From: JBMNIZ01 sp050951405
GTDB taxonomy: Bacteria > Bacillota > DULZ01
DNA length: 64,000 bases
Assembly: GCA_050951405.1 (NCBI GenBank)
Contig: JBMNIZ010000016.1
Coordinates: 124,001-188,000 of the forward strand
Reading direction: 5' to 3'
Shown here one piece after another: positions 1 through 9,121 of this stretch. The translations under genes and the position numbers were made by a program. Each line of letters opens with the position of its first letter. Position 1 is the stretch's first letter. The notes below the pieces were generated by a model that searched no databases, was not told the origin of the DNA, and was given only the letters and a program-made list of their open reading frames with translations.

Positions 1-207
1 GTTTTCGGAAAACTCATGGCCGCATGCTTCATAAATAGTGGTTATTTCCACGTTGACCAGTTCATCGGCAGCTTTTTTTTCACCAAATGCCCGCAAGAAA
101 AATAAGTTTCTTCCTGCACCGCTGCTTGCCTGATAATAAACAAATCCTCCAAGCAAGACCACCAGCACGATCAAGTAAACATAAACTCTTTTATTGAAAC
201 CGCCCAT
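1..207 (-). CDS. Partial membrane-anchored protein, possibly BofC C-terminal-like
   Basis: Only the first 69 codons are inside the window. The ATG at 207 follows a TGGGGAGAG ribosome site. Residues about 6-24 form one hydrophobic segment (YVYLIVLVVLLGGFVYY), so the protein is probably anchored by its N-terminus with the rest outside. The last visible part has a Cys-Gly-His motif (YEACGHEF). From memory, genes with a BofC C-terminal domain often follow yebC in Peptococcaceae; that and the Cys-Gly-His motif are the only basis for the tentative name. It lies downstream of the heme O synthase gene on the same strand. Confidence 0.55.
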   Translation of the reverse strand, partial: MGGFNKRVYVYLIVLVVLLGGFVYYQASSGAGRNLFFLRAFGEKKAADELVNVEITTIYEACGHEFSEN

Positions 208-313
208 TTTTCTCTCCCCATAATCTTCTTTTCAATCATCTAATATTGCCAAGCTTTACCTGTAATATACGGGGAAAGGAAAAAGAGCTGGTTGTTTCCC
301 GGTCCTATTTTAT

Positions 314-1213
314 CTAAATAACACCCAGAATCAGCATCGCCCCCAACATATAAACAGAAGCAACCTTGAACAAACCTGTATCAAATTGAGGGGAGGGCCT
401 TCTCACATAGACTAAAGCAAGAATGATCAGGGCTATACTTAACAAAACTAAAGAAATGAGACTGTATCCTTTAATCTCTATAAGATAAGCCGCCAAAACA
501 ATACTCAAACTGGCTAAGCCGGTTGACAGAGCAATCACCACTCTTGTGGTCTTTTCCCCGTATTTTTCCGGAAAGGTGGGAATACCGGCTTTGCGGTAGT
601 CTGCCTGGTATTTGATCTGGATGGTCATGATGTGGATCGGGATCCAGAACAAGATAGCAGCGGATAATAGCAGACCGATCAGGTCCACAGTTCCCAAAGC
701 CAACACCCTCCCGGCCAATATCGGCATGCCGCCGGCTATTCCACCAAAAAAAATGGATAGATAGCTTGTCCTTTTCAACCAGAGAGTATAGATTATGATG
801 TTGGCTAAAAAACCAATGAATACAATCCATCCGAATAACGGTTTCAGTAGAAAAGCCCCTCCAACCCCTAAAAATGAAAGAAAAGCGCCAAAAACAAGAG
901 CTTTTTCTGCACTCAATACTCCACTGGGGAGAGGCCTCCTTTTCGTGCGTTCCATTTTATTATCCAAATCACGATCCATGACCATGTTGATAGCAGTACA
1001 ACCGCTGATGGCTAAAAAAAGGCTGATCAGCAGAGGCAGTACTGTTTTCCACTTGGTTGCAGAACAGGCCACAGTACCAAAACCGGCCCAGCCTGTTAAG
1101 ACAAGTAAAAAAGTTTGTTTACTCTTAATGAGGCTCCAATATGCTTGCATTTTTTCCATGAGAACTTTTGCTGGTTTCAGTGTTTTCATGTTTAAACGCT
1201 GCTGGATATGCAC
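314..1213 (-). CDS. ctaB: Protoheme IX farnesyltransferase (heme O synthase)
   Basis: Integral membrane UbiA-family prenyltransferase of 299 residues that adds a farnesyl group to protoheme IX, making heme O for heme-copper oxidases. The first Asp-rich motif (NMVMDRDLDNKM, residues ~76-87, followed by RTKRRPL) is diagnostic. A second conserved block includes YTLWLKR and GGIAGGMPILAG, and the loop KYQADYRKAGIPTF fits the family. About eight hydrophobic segments are visible. The GTG start at 1213 is preceded by GAAAGGAG at good spacing; an internal ATG eight codons in is an alternative. No cox genes are in view, so the partner oxidase must lie elsewhere. Family confidence is high. Confidence 0.93.
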   Translation of the reverse strand: MHIQQRLNMKTLKPAKVLMEKMQAYWSLIKSKQTFLLVLTGWAGFGTVACSATKWKTVLPLLISLFLAISGCTAINMVMDRDLDNKMERTKRRPLPSGVLSAEKALVFGAFLSFLGVGGAFLLKPLFGWIVFIGFLANIIIYTLWLKRTSYLSIFFGGIAGGMPILAGRVLALGTVDLIGLLLSAAILFWIPIHIMTIQIKYQADYRKAGIPTFPEKYGEKTTRVVIALSTGLASLSIVLAAYLIEIKGYSLISLVLLSIALIILALVYVRRPSPQFDTGLFKVASVYMLGAMLILGVI

Positions 1214-1293
1214 CGGCCCCTTCTCCTTTCAAAGCTTGCGCACACAGCTAAATCACAAATCGGATCATACGTAAGCAGGGGCGCAACATTATG

Positions 1294-1318
1294 CAAAAAA
1301 AGACCTGCCGGAGCAGGT
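1294..1318 (-). terminator. Rho-independent terminator after yebC
   Basis: On the minus strand a 6-bp stem (ACCTGC/GCAGGT, four-base loop) is followed by CTTTTTTT. It lies just beyond the yebC stop, so yebC and ctaB are probably separate transcripts. Confidence 0.75.
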
Positions 1319-1328
1319 AATCTGTAGT

Positions 1329-2084
1329 CTAGTTTCCCAACTGTTCCATTATCTCCTCCGGAATTTCAAAATTGGCATATACAGCCTGGACATCGTCATG
1401 GTCTTCCAACAATTCCATAAGCCTCAATACTTGCCTGGCCTGGTCCAGGTTCGTAATCTCCAGTGTATTCTGCGGGATCTTGCTCAATTCGGAAGATTTT
1501 ATGACATAGCCTGCCTGGAGCAATGCATTCTTAACATGCTCGAAATCCTCCACTCCGGTAATTACTTCCACCATGTCGCCATCTATGGATACGTCTTCCG
1601 CCCCGGCTTCGATAGCATCAAGCATTAAGGCATCCTCATCTGTCCTGGAAGTCAATTCCAGACTGATTACACCTTTGTTTTCAAACATCCAGGCCACGCA
1701 CCCTGTCTCCCCCAGGTTTCCACCATGACGGGAGAATAAATGGCGGATTTCTCCCGCAGTACGGTTGCGATTATCGGTCATAATATTCAAGAGTATGGCC
1801 ACGCCGCCTGGGCCATAACCTTCGTATACAGTTTCTTCATAATTGACCGCATCCAGACCGCCGGCAGCTTTTTGGATATTTCGCATGATAGTCTCATTGG
1901 GCATATTGGCACTTCTGGCCTTTTGAATAGCTGCCTTCAGGCGGGGATTTGCTTCAGGATCAGGCCCGGCTTCCTTGACAGCTACCATCAACTCTCTGCC
2001 AATTTTTGTGAATATTTTACCCCTTCTTTCATCTACTTTACTTTTGCGGTGCTTAATATTCGCCCACTTGGAATGACCTGCCAA
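1329..2084 (-). CDS. yebC: YebC/PmpR family regulatory protein
   Basis: 251 residues, full length for the family, beginning MAGHSKWANIKHRKSK, which is nearly invariant. The three-lobed TACO1/YebC fold is implied by conserved blocks such as YEGYGPGGVAI (~104-114) and NRNRTAGEIRH. YebC proteins act as transcription regulators and, in more recent work, as helpers of translation through proline stretches. The TTG start is set by GGAGGGAGTAAT just upstream. In related genomes the gene often lies beside bofC and ruvC; here ctaB intervenes. Confidence 0.96.
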   Translation of the reverse strand: MAGHSKWANIKHRKSKVDERRGKIFTKIGRELMVAVKEAGPDPEANPRLKAAIQKARSANMPNETIMRNIQKAAGGLDAVNYEETVYEGYGPGGVAILLNIMTDNRNRTAGEIRHLFSRHGGNLGETGCVAWMFENKGVISLELTSRTDEDALMLDAIEAGAEDVSIDGDMVEVITGVEDFEHVKNALLQAGYVIKSSELSKIPQNTLEITNLDQARQVLRLMELLEDHDDVQAVYANFEIPEEIMEQLGN

Positions 2085-2157
2085 ATTACTCCCTCCTTTA
2101 GCGGTTTAAGCAGACGAGCCCCCCATCTGCCATCAGACAGACCAAAACCTCCGAAGC

Positions 2158-2895
2158 TTAAGCATCTAGTGGTGTGGGTGGCGGGAAGCGTTTGTGTTCG
2201 CTTTTTTTCCTTAAGTATTCAATGCGCTCTTTGATAGCTGGATCAGCTTGCCCCGTCTGTAAATAATGATCCAATTCGGCATATTTCAATCCTAATTCTT
2301 TTTCATCCGTCTGACCTGCCGCCAGACCTGCGGAGGGGGCTTTCAGGATGATGTCTTCAGGGACGTGAAGATAATAGGCCAGTTCCTTCACCTGGCTTTT
2401 TAGTAAGTGTCCGATGGGCTCCAAATCTACTCCCCCATCGCCGTACTTGGTAAAATACCCGGTCATGATTTCACTTTTATTTCCCGTTCCCAGCACCAAG
2501 CAATTATGGCAGGCGGCCACATAGTAAAGTGTAGCCATTCGCAGTCTGGGTTTAAGATTTAATCTAGCCATCTCGGCAGCGTCTCCATCATCAGGCATTG
2601 CCCTGGTCATTGTCTCTATCAGCAGATCATAGACCGGACCCAAATCAATTATTTTGTAAGGCAGCTTGAAGGCTTGGGCCACCAACTCCCCATGGCTAAC
2701 ATCTTCTGCCTCACTGTAACAAGGCATAATTAGACCCAGGGCACTTTTCCCAAAAGCCCGAACGGCCAAGGCAGCAACAACTGCTGAATCCAAGCCACCC
2801 GACAGGCCAAAGACAACCCCAACCGCACCTGCCTCCTGGACTTTTCTCTTCATCCATCCCACAATCTGATCCACACTCTCTGCCCTTGTTTCCAT
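2158..2895 (-). CDS. nadE: NH3-dependent NAD+ synthetase
   Basis: 245 residues. It converts deamido-NAD to NAD using ATP and ammonia, the last step of NAD synthesis in the cytosol. The PP-loop signature SGGLDSAVVAALA is at residues ~31-43, and GTGNKSEIMTGYFTKYGDGG is the conserved substrate-binding block. There is no N-terminal glutaminase domain, so this is the short ammonia-dependent type. The ATG is preceded by GAGGAGGACTGTT. It follows cysK on the same strand, with a terminator-like hairpin between them. Confidence 0.95.
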   Translation of the reverse strand: METRAESVDQIVGWMKRKVQEAGAVGVVFGLSGGLDSAVVAALAVRAFGKSALGLIMPCYSEAEDVSHGELVAQAFKLPYKIIDLGPVYDLLIETMTRAMPDDGDAAEMARLNLKPRLRMATLYYVAACHNCLVLGTGNKSEIMTGYFTKYGDGGVDLEPIGHLLKSQVKELAYYLHVPEDIILKAPSAGLAAGQTDEKELGLKYAELDHYLQTGQADPAIKERIEYLRKKSEHKRFPPPTPLDA

Positions 2896-2930
2896 AACAG
2901 TCCTCCTCGATCTCTATTATTTTCGGCAAT

Positions 2931-2968
2931 TACAAAGAAAAAACCTTCTTGCACAAGCAAAAAGGTTT
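2931..2968 (-). terminator. Likely terminator between cysK and nadE
   Basis: On the minus strand AAACCTT and AAGGTTT form a 7-bp stem with an inner GCTTG/CAAG pairing, followed by TTTCTTTG. It would end the cysK transcript. The stem is A/T-rich, so strength is uncertain. Confidence 0.5.
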
Positions 2969-2989
2969 GTCAGGATTGCAAAAGATTTC

Positions 2990-3904
2990 CTAAAACACAT
3001 CGGCAGACAAGTACCTCTCTCCAGTATCAGGGGCGATAGCTAAGACCTTTGTGCCTGATCCAAGTTGACGGGCCACTTCCAAGGCGGCAAATGCAGCTGC
3101 CCCGGAAGAAATCCCCACCAAAACACCTTCTTCCCTGGCCAGGCGCCTGCTTGTTGCCAAGGCATCAACATCAGTCACGGGAATAATCCGGTCAATGATT
3201 CCGGTATTCAGTACTTTGGGGATAAAACCAGCACCAATTCCTTGAATCTTATGGGGTCCAGGTGCTTTCCCCGAAAGAACAGCCGAAGCCTCCGGTTCTA
3301 CGGCAATAACCTCCAGCCCGGCAATTCTATTCTTCAGCACTTCGCCGATCCCAGTAATGGTGCCTCCTGTACCAACTCCGACAACCAGTGCATTTAATTT
3401 CCCTTCCATCTGTTCATAAATCTCCAAAGCGGTAGTTTCTCTGTGTATTTTGGGATTGGCGGGATTTTCAAATTGCTGGGCCATGAAATAATTCTTGTTT
3501 TTTCGGCAGAGCTCCAGCGCTTTGTTTATTGCTCCTTGCATCCCCTCAGATCCAGGAGTCAAGACGATTTCTGCTCCATAGGCAGCCATAAGCTTTCTTC
3601 TTTCTACACTCATGGTTTCAGGCATGACCAGAAGCAAACGATAACCGCGAGAAGCTGCCACCATGGCCAATCCAATACCAGTGTTTCCACTAGTGGGCTC
3701 CACGATAACAGACCCTGGTCCCAGTTTGCCCTGCGCCTCTGCCTCCCTGATCATGCTGGCAGCAATTCGATCCTTAATACTGCCTCCCGGATTTGTAAAC
3801 TCCAGTTTTAGATAAACCTGGCCGGCTCCTTCCGGCACAATACGCCCTAATTTAAGCACCGGCGTTCTGCCAATCAATTGGGTAACATCCGCAGCCACCC
3901 GCAT
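2990..3904 (-). CDS. cysK: Cysteine synthase A (O-acetylserine sulfhydrylase)
   Basis: PLP enzyme of about 304 residues that makes L-cysteine from O-acetylserine and sulfide. The PLP lysine lies in NPGGSIKDRIA; the substrate loop is PTSGNTGIGLAMV and the phosphate-binding loop GVGTGGTITG. Two adjacent ATGs (3907 and 3904) follow GAGGAGAG; 3904 has the better 7-base spacing. A sigma-A promoter lies 47 bp upstream, and an IS30 element is inserted beyond that promoter without damaging it. Confidence 0.96.
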   Translation of the reverse strand: MRVAADVTQLIGRTPVLKLGRIVPEGAGQVYLKLEFTNPGGSIKDRIAASMIREAEAQGKLGPGSVIVEPTSGNTGIGLAMVAASRGYRLLLVMPETMSVERRKLMAAYGAEIVLTPGSEGMQGAINKALELCRKNKNYFMAQQFENPANPKIHRETTALEIYEQMEGKLNALVVGVGTGGTITGIGEVLKNRIAGLEVIAVEPEASAVLSGKAPGPHKIQGIGAGFIPKVLNTGIIDRIIPVTDVDALATSRRLAREEGVLVGISSGAAAFAALEVARQLGSGTKVLAIAPDTGERYLSADVF

Positions 3905-3950
3905 CATATCTCTCCTCATTCCAAGTATTTTGATCGGTTTTTGTGATTTA

Positions 3951-3979
3951 ATTTAACAGCAAACTTTCCCCTCTGTCAA
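3951..3979 (-). promoter_or_regulatory. Sigma-A promoter of cysK
   Basis: On the minus strand, -35 TTGACA (3979-3974) and -10 TTAAAT (3956-3951) are separated by 17 bp. The end of IS30 copy 1 begins 26 bp beyond the -35 box, so the promoter is intact. Confidence 0.7.
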
Positions 3980-3990
3980 GAAAAAATCTT

Positions 3991-5238
3991 GCCAAAGATA
4001 GTTTAGGGGAATTGCAAGTTTAATTGCCACCCATATTTTGGCATCCTCTGATTGATTATACTGCCATCTTTGCCATCTCATTGGCAGATTTATATCCATG
4101 AATTTTTCTTGGGTAATTATTCATCCAGTTCTCAATTCGCCTAATATCTTTCTGTTTAAGCTTGCTGATATCTGTGCCCTTTGGAATAAACCGACGTATT
4201 AGCTTATTAGCATTTTCATTGGACCCACGTTCCCATGCGCTGAATGGGTGAGCATAATAGATTTTAGTCCGATGAGTGCCCGGCTTTCTGATTGAACTCT
4301 CTAATTCTACACTATTAAGAAACTCGCTTCCGTTATCTACCGTAATGGTTTTGAACACTTCTGAAAAGCGTGCTCCGTACTCTCTTTCAAGCCTATCCAG
4401 CGTTTTCTTCACTGATTTCTGTGTCTTTTCCGGCATCTTTCGGATAATCTCTTTTCTAAACTTGCGTTCTGTTAGAACTAAGAGTGCGGCTTTGCCTTTC
4501 CCTTTGCCGCTTACAACACAATCCATCTCCCAATGGCCGGCTTCTTCACGAGTATTAGCTGCCGCAGGTCTTTCTTCAATGCTTCTGCCTTTTAGATTGT
4601 TGTGGGCAACTCGTACCCTCTTATGGCGATTTTTTTTAGGTACTCGTTTTACTGGAAGGTTTTTATTTGTTATATTTGCAAATACTTCTTTGTCGATATA
4701 GTTATAGAGCGTTTTTGTGCATATACTAGTCTTAAATTTTAAGCCTTTTGCCCGGATTTCGCCAATGACTGCGTCAGGGGTATATCCCTCTTTGATAATC
4801 TTTTTTTCAATGTAATCGGCTAGTCCATGGTCATGACCGATCTTTAAGCATGCTCCCTTATTAGCAGCTCTCTCCCGGTATATTCGCTCTGCTGTATCTG
4901 CACAGTATCTATCAACATAAACCAGGTCGCTTCTCAGCATCCTAACAGTTCCACGGGCAATCTCACGTTCGATGGTTCGCTTATGCTTGCCTAACAGCTT
5001 TGCTATCTCGCTGGGTGACTTCTTCTCCTTTAGAAGAATTTCAATCTGATAGCGTTCTTTTACAGTGATGTGTTTAAAGCGGCGGGAAGTCGTGGTACAA
5101 TTGAGTTGACTCATGTGCTTTGCCTCCTTTATGTTTTTAAGCGTAGTTACCTTAAACATATCAGAGGTTTAGCCTTGAGTCTCTATTTTTTATTAAATGC
5201 GGCAATTAATTTTACAACTTACCGCCAAAGATAGTTTA
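3991..5238 (-). mobile_element. IS30-family insertion sequence, copy 1, with 15-bp target duplication
   Basis: The element spans 4006-5223 (1218 bp). Its ends are imperfect 23-bp inverted repeats (GGGGAATTGCAAG... against GGTAAGTTGTAAA..., 17 of 23 identical, both ending TTTAATTGCC or ATTAATTGCC). It is flanked by perfect 15-bp direct repeats, GCCAAAGATAGTTTA, at 3991-4005 and 5224-5238. It is almost identical to copy 2 at 45597-46810; copy 1 has an extra GATT after the transposase stop and a few substitutions. Intact flanks and near identity mean a recent insertion. Confidence 0.93.
4056..5114 (-). CDS. IS30-family transposase, copy 1
   Basis: 352 residues from the ATG at 5114, set by AAAGGAGGCAAAGCAC; an upstream in-frame ATG at 5159 lacks a ribosome site. 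The N-terminus is an IS30-type helix-turn-helix (ERYQIEILLKEKKSPSEIAK...KHKRTIEREIARG). The DDE catalytic core is visible as HWEMDCVVSG, TVDNGSEFLN and HPFSAWERGSNENANKLIRR. The frame is complete, so it is probably active. It is transcribed toward cysK. It differs from copy 2 by Glu in place of Lys in ARFSEVFKTI. Confidence 0.96.
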   Translation of the reverse strand: MSQLNCTTTSRRFKHITVKERYQIEILLKEKKSPSEIAKLLGKHKRTIEREIARGTVRMLRSDLVYVDRYCADTAERIYRERAANKGACLKIGHDHGLADYIEKKIIKEGYTPDAVIGEIRAKGLKFKTSICTKTLYNYIDKEVFANITNKNLPVKRVPKKNRHKRVRVAHNNLKGRSIEERPAAANTREEAGHWEMDCVVSGKGKGKAALLVLTERKFRKEIIRKMPEKTQKSVKKTLDRLEREYGARFSEVFKTITVDNGSEFLNSVELESSIRKPGTHRTKIYYAHPFSAWERGSNENANKLIRRFIPKGTDISKLKQKDIRRIENWMNNYPRKIHGYKSANEMAKMAV

Positions 5239-5358
5239 TTTCAGCACAAACTCAGATCCATGACTAGTATTTTTATTTTGTTCAGGTTTTCATACTCTAC
5301 CATTAGTTTAACCGCTGATGCTGATCAGTTTTTCCTCATTCTCTTTTTTATTCAATAT

Positions 5359-5391
5359 GAAAAGACTTCCTTGTGACCAGGAAGTCTTTTC
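5359..5391 (-). terminator. Hairpin terminator after the ParM-like gene
   Basis: A perfect 13-bp stem (GAAAAGACTTCCT/AGGAAGTCTTTTC, 7-base loop) lies just past the reconstructed end of the actin-like gene. The T-run lies mainly inside the stem, so termination is likely but not certain. The rest of 5239-5422 shows no gene. Confidence 0.6.
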
Positions 5392-5422
5392 AGGGATTGA
5401 GTATTGGGAGGTTATTGGAAAT

Positions 5423-6527
5423 TTACTTACTAGAAAATACACTCTGAGCTAGTTTATGAAACCCACGAGCATTGGCATGTTGCGATCCTTCAACCAACAC
5501 TGCATTGGAGAAATTTGGGCAAGATGAATTCAGACAAAGCCCGACCTCCACCACCAGTAATAAAAATCAAATCAAGTTCTTTAAAGTCCCAATGGGAATC
5601 CAATTCTGTTATGATTTTTCCTGCAACAAGACCAAAAATTTCACGCTTTAAGTTGGTCAAATCATGTGCCTTTCCTGCCACCCGTACCGAATTACGTTCG
5701 ATTATCCGGTCTAGCTCATAGTCTTCTTTGTCAATCTTATACTCCTCTCGTAACCGATCTCCGATCATTTTGTAAGCACTGGAAAGGGCAGTATTGGTGG
5801 AAAAACTTAAATGCTGTATGTATTCTAATTCATCAGCCATAGCAAAATCCGTAGTTTTAAAGCCAATATCCAGAATTCCTATTTTCATATCAGAAAAATC
5901 AGTATTAATAGCCTTTCCATACTGATTTAGCATCTGGTCATATAAGGTACCAAAAGGCTGAGGTACAATCTTAATCGAATCAATGGAAAACTTCTTTTGT
6001 TTATAACTGGTGCCATTATTGAAAGAAACAGTAAATTGGCCAAATAGACTTGCCGCCCACTCATTCTTATAAGCCGCAAAGTAACTGGTGGGTAAACCTG
6101 TAATCAAATTAAAAACCTGATTCTCCCACTGACTCAAAAGACTCAAGGCTGTCAGCATCAGGATTTTGCTGTTCATATCTGTGACCCGGTCTTGATCCAG
6201 GGAACGAGAAGCAATGCCACTTTGTCGAATAGCCAGATTGCCCACAAAATATTCCCTGTTATCCAGTTTAATGGCTAAATGGTCCAAAGGCCCTCCGCTT
6301 ATTTGGAAATCAGATTGATAGGCCAACTGCTTTCCTGGCCCCACAACACTAGGAAATTTCAGTTCCTCCTCACCTGCTACCAGTTTAACAAAACCGTAGC
6401 CCAGATCAATCCCTACACTTTTGGCAACTACACTCCAATTCTCCTCCATAGTTGCCTCTGGTGTTTCCTCCTGACTTTCTTTGGAAACAGAACTTTCCGT
6501 CGCTACAAGTCCCCCCCAAAAAGCCAA
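5423..6527 (-). CDS. ParM/Alp-like actin-family ATPase, frameshifted near its end
   Basis: Bacterial actin-like protein of the ParM/StbA group; such proteins form ATP-driven filaments that move DNA or organise cells. Phosphate-1 motif GIDLGYGFVKL, phosphate-2 ILDIGFKTTDF and adenosine motif ITGGGGRALSE occur in the right order. The open frame stops at 5490, but one base fewer in the AAA at about 5516 restores a typical ParM tail (NAVLVEGSQHANARGF) ending at 5423. The start is also doubtful: either TTG at 6527 behind GGAGGTGGTATGA, or the ATG inside that string if the G7 run near 6513 should be G6. No parR-like DNA-binding partner is next to it. Repeated GGTCCTAT motifs lie upstream. Confidence 0.8.
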
Positions 6528-6546
6528 TCATACCACCTCCCAGTCC

Positions 6547-6636
6547 ATAGGACCTTTTACTTAAAATTTACCATTTTTCGATGAAATTCGATAGGTATCA
6601 ATGGTCCTATTTTCGCCTGGGCCCCGGTCCTATTTT
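6547..6636. repeat. GGTCCTAT repeat cluster upstream of the ParM-like gene
   Basis: GGTCCTATTTT occurs twice as a direct repeat with 23-bp period (6603-6613, 6626-6636), and the core occurs inverted as ATAGGACC at 6547-6554. Another GGTCCTATTTT lies at 301-311. The 23-bp period places both copies on nearly the same face of the helix, as for an operator or centromere-like site. Function is inferred only. Confidence 0.5.
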
Positions 6637-6656
6637 ACCTGGATAAAAAAACAACC

Positions 6657-6774
6657 CCCCTGGCAATGACCTACTCTCCCGGGGCGCACCCCAGTACCAT
6701 CGGCGCTGGAGAGCTTAACTTCCGTGTTCGGAATGGAAACGGGTGGGTCCTCTCCGCTTAAATCACCAAGGGGG
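6657..6774 (-). rRNA. rrf: 5S ribosomal RNA
   Basis: About 118 nt, minus strand, last gene of the rRNA operon. The 5' CCCCCTTGG pairs with the 3' CCAGGGGGG, and internal blocks such as GGACCCACCCGTTTCC and GAACACGGAAG are typical. Ends are placed by the terminal helix and may be off by one or two bases. Confidence 0.93.
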
Positions 6775-6998
6775 TATTTTTGTTTTTCTTGCTCTTTCAA
6801 AACTAAATAGCGAAGCGTCTCTTTAAGAATTCATCTGGTAAAAGTTTGGTATTGTTTAAGGTCAAGCCCTCGACCTATTAGTACCGGTCAGCTAAAGACA
6901 TTGCTGCCCTTACACCTCCGGCCTATCTACCTGGTAGTCTTCCAGGGGTCTTACCCGGCACTAAAATTAGTGCCGATGGGAAACCTCATCTTGAGGGT

Positions 6999-7031
<33 letters not shown>

Positions 7032-7090
7032 AGGCCAGACATAGCTACCCAGCTGTGCCCCTGGCGGGACAACTGGTACACCAGCGGTCT

Positions 7091-7121
<31 letters not shown>

Positions 7122-7148
7122 CTCCTCTCAAGTTTCCTGCGCCTGCGA

Positions 7149-7191
<43 letters not shown>

Positions 7192-7196
7192 ACGTA

Positions 7197-7233
<37 letters not shown>

Positions 7234-7237
7234 ACTA

Positions 7238-7292
<55 letters not shown>

Positions 7293-7293
7293 G

Positions 7294-7346
<53 letters not shown>

Positions 7347-7363
7347 GACGGCCCTTCCACTCA

Positions 7364-7395
<32 letters not shown>

Positions 7396-7502
7396 CCTGC
7401 TCGAGATGTCTCTCTCGCAGTCAAGTCCGTTTCTGCCTTTACACTCTACGGATGATTTCCAACCATCCTGAACGAACCTTTGGGCGCCTCCGTTACCTTT
7501 TG

Positions 7503-7535
<33 letters not shown>

Positions 7536-7765
7536 ACAATGTCCCAAGACCGGATCACGGCCTCTGGTTAGAATTTCAGCACTAAAAGAGTGGTATCCCA
7601 CCGGTGACTCCACGAAACCTGGCGGCTTCGCTTCCAAGTCTCCCACCTATCCTGTACATTTAATACTAAAACCCAATGTCAGGCTACAGTAAAGCTCCAC
7701 GGGGTCTTTCTGTCCTGTCGCAGGTAACCGGCATCTTCACCGGTATTACAATTTCGCCGAGCCCT

Positions 7766-7870
<105 letters not shown>

Positions 7871-8080
7871 TGGGGCTTCGGTTCAAAGCTCTCACTTTTC
7901 CCCTTAACCTTCCAGCACCGGGCAGGCGTCAGCACCTATACTTCATCTTACGATTTAGCAGGCACCTGTGTTTTTGCTAAACAGTCGCCTGGGCCATTTC
8001 TCTGCGGCCCCCTCATGCAGTTTCGGTCAGGAGGATTATTAAACCCTCCCTTCGATTCCACACTAGCGGGGCACCCCTTC

Positions 8081-8114
<34 letters not shown>

Positions 8115-8601
8115 TAACGAAGGTTCTCTCGCGCGCCTTAGGATTCTCTCCCCACCTACCTGTGTCGGTTTACGGTACGGGCACCTAAATTCCTCGTTAG
8201 AGGCTTTTCTTGACAGTTTGGGGTCAGCCACTTCGCTACTTTGTTTCGCTCCCCGTCACCTCTCGGGATTGTGCAAGACGGATTTGCCTGTCTTGCTCCC
8301 TACTGGCTTGGACGCACTCAACCAACGGTGCGCTTGGCCTACCCTCCTGTGTCACCCCTTCCTCAAGCGGTCTTTAGGTGGCATCGGATTCTCAACCGAT
8401 TGTCCTTCGCCTACGCCTTTCGGCCTGGGCTTAGGTCCCGGCTTACCCTGGGCGGACGAGCCTTCCCCAGGAAACCTTAGGTTTTCGGCGAAGAGGATTC
8501 TCACCTCTTTTTTCGCTTACTCATGCCGGCATTCTCTCTTCCCAGCAGTCCACAAAACCTTCCGGTTCTGCTTCTGCCCACTGGGAACGCTCCCCTACCC
8601 C

Positions 8602-9121
8602 TACTGGAGGTCGTCGGTTAGACATCAGTTATGGGTCTTTGACTGCTGCCGAAGTATGAAGTTGTCTGCTAGATCTCGTATTCTGTTCCAGTTTGTGATA
8701 GACTTTGCTTGTGATATATCCCAGGTCTTGGAGTATCTCAAGCAGTACTCTGACTTCGCTACACGACCCTAATGCATTTCGGAGAAAGTGCTTGAATTCG
8801 CTTTGGCAGTCTTTCGACCGTATCCTTCGGCTATGTTGAGCGGTATGGAGACGGCCCATCGCCACAGCTGGCTTAACTTAGTTCGTATTCTTCAACCTCT
8901 GGCACGGTAAAGGAAATTCTGTGCATGTGTAAAGCTAGTCTATATGACCTTTGGTATACTTCAAGATCTTTATGGCCATTTTGATCATGCGTTTCACCTC
9001 CAACTGCTAATCTGCAACCAATTTTAGGCTTTAGTAATCCGATATTGGCATCTAGTATTATCCCTTGCCCGATCTTGACTGATGACTCTGACTTCGAACT
9101 GCCAACCTCTAACCTCCAGTA
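8602..9121 (-). other. 23S rRNA intervening sequence in helix 45
   Basis: The 23S sequence is normal up to GAAGCTGCGGCT, is interrupted by about 520 nt, and resumes at GGGTAGGGGAGCGTTC. The insert is bounded by TACTGGAGGT at 9121-9112 and its complement at 8611-8602, giving a terminal stem of at least 10 bp with further pairing. That is the usual architecture of an rRNA intervening sequence cut out by RNase III. It carries the broken four-helix-bundle ORF. Confidence 0.85.
8625..8988 (-). pseudogene. Frameshifted IVS-encoded four-helix-bundle protein (S23 family)
   Basis: Reading across frames recovers the family: HKDLEVYQRSYRLALHMHR, then SQLWRWAVSIPLNIAEGYGR, then EFKHFLRNALGS and LLEILQDLGYITSKVYHKL. 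These match the conserved helices of proteins encoded in 23S intervening sequences. The ATG at 8988 follows a strong GGAGGTGAAACGC site, but at least four one-base shifts (near 8985, 8880, 8820 and 8690) break it. The cause could be decay or sequencing error. The family's biochemical function is not established. Confidence 0.82.

Noticed and set aside
5423..6527. ParM-like gene as part of an integrated plasmid
   Set aside because: No replication, mobilisation or partition partner genes are near it; neighbours are rRNA genes and an unrelated IS.
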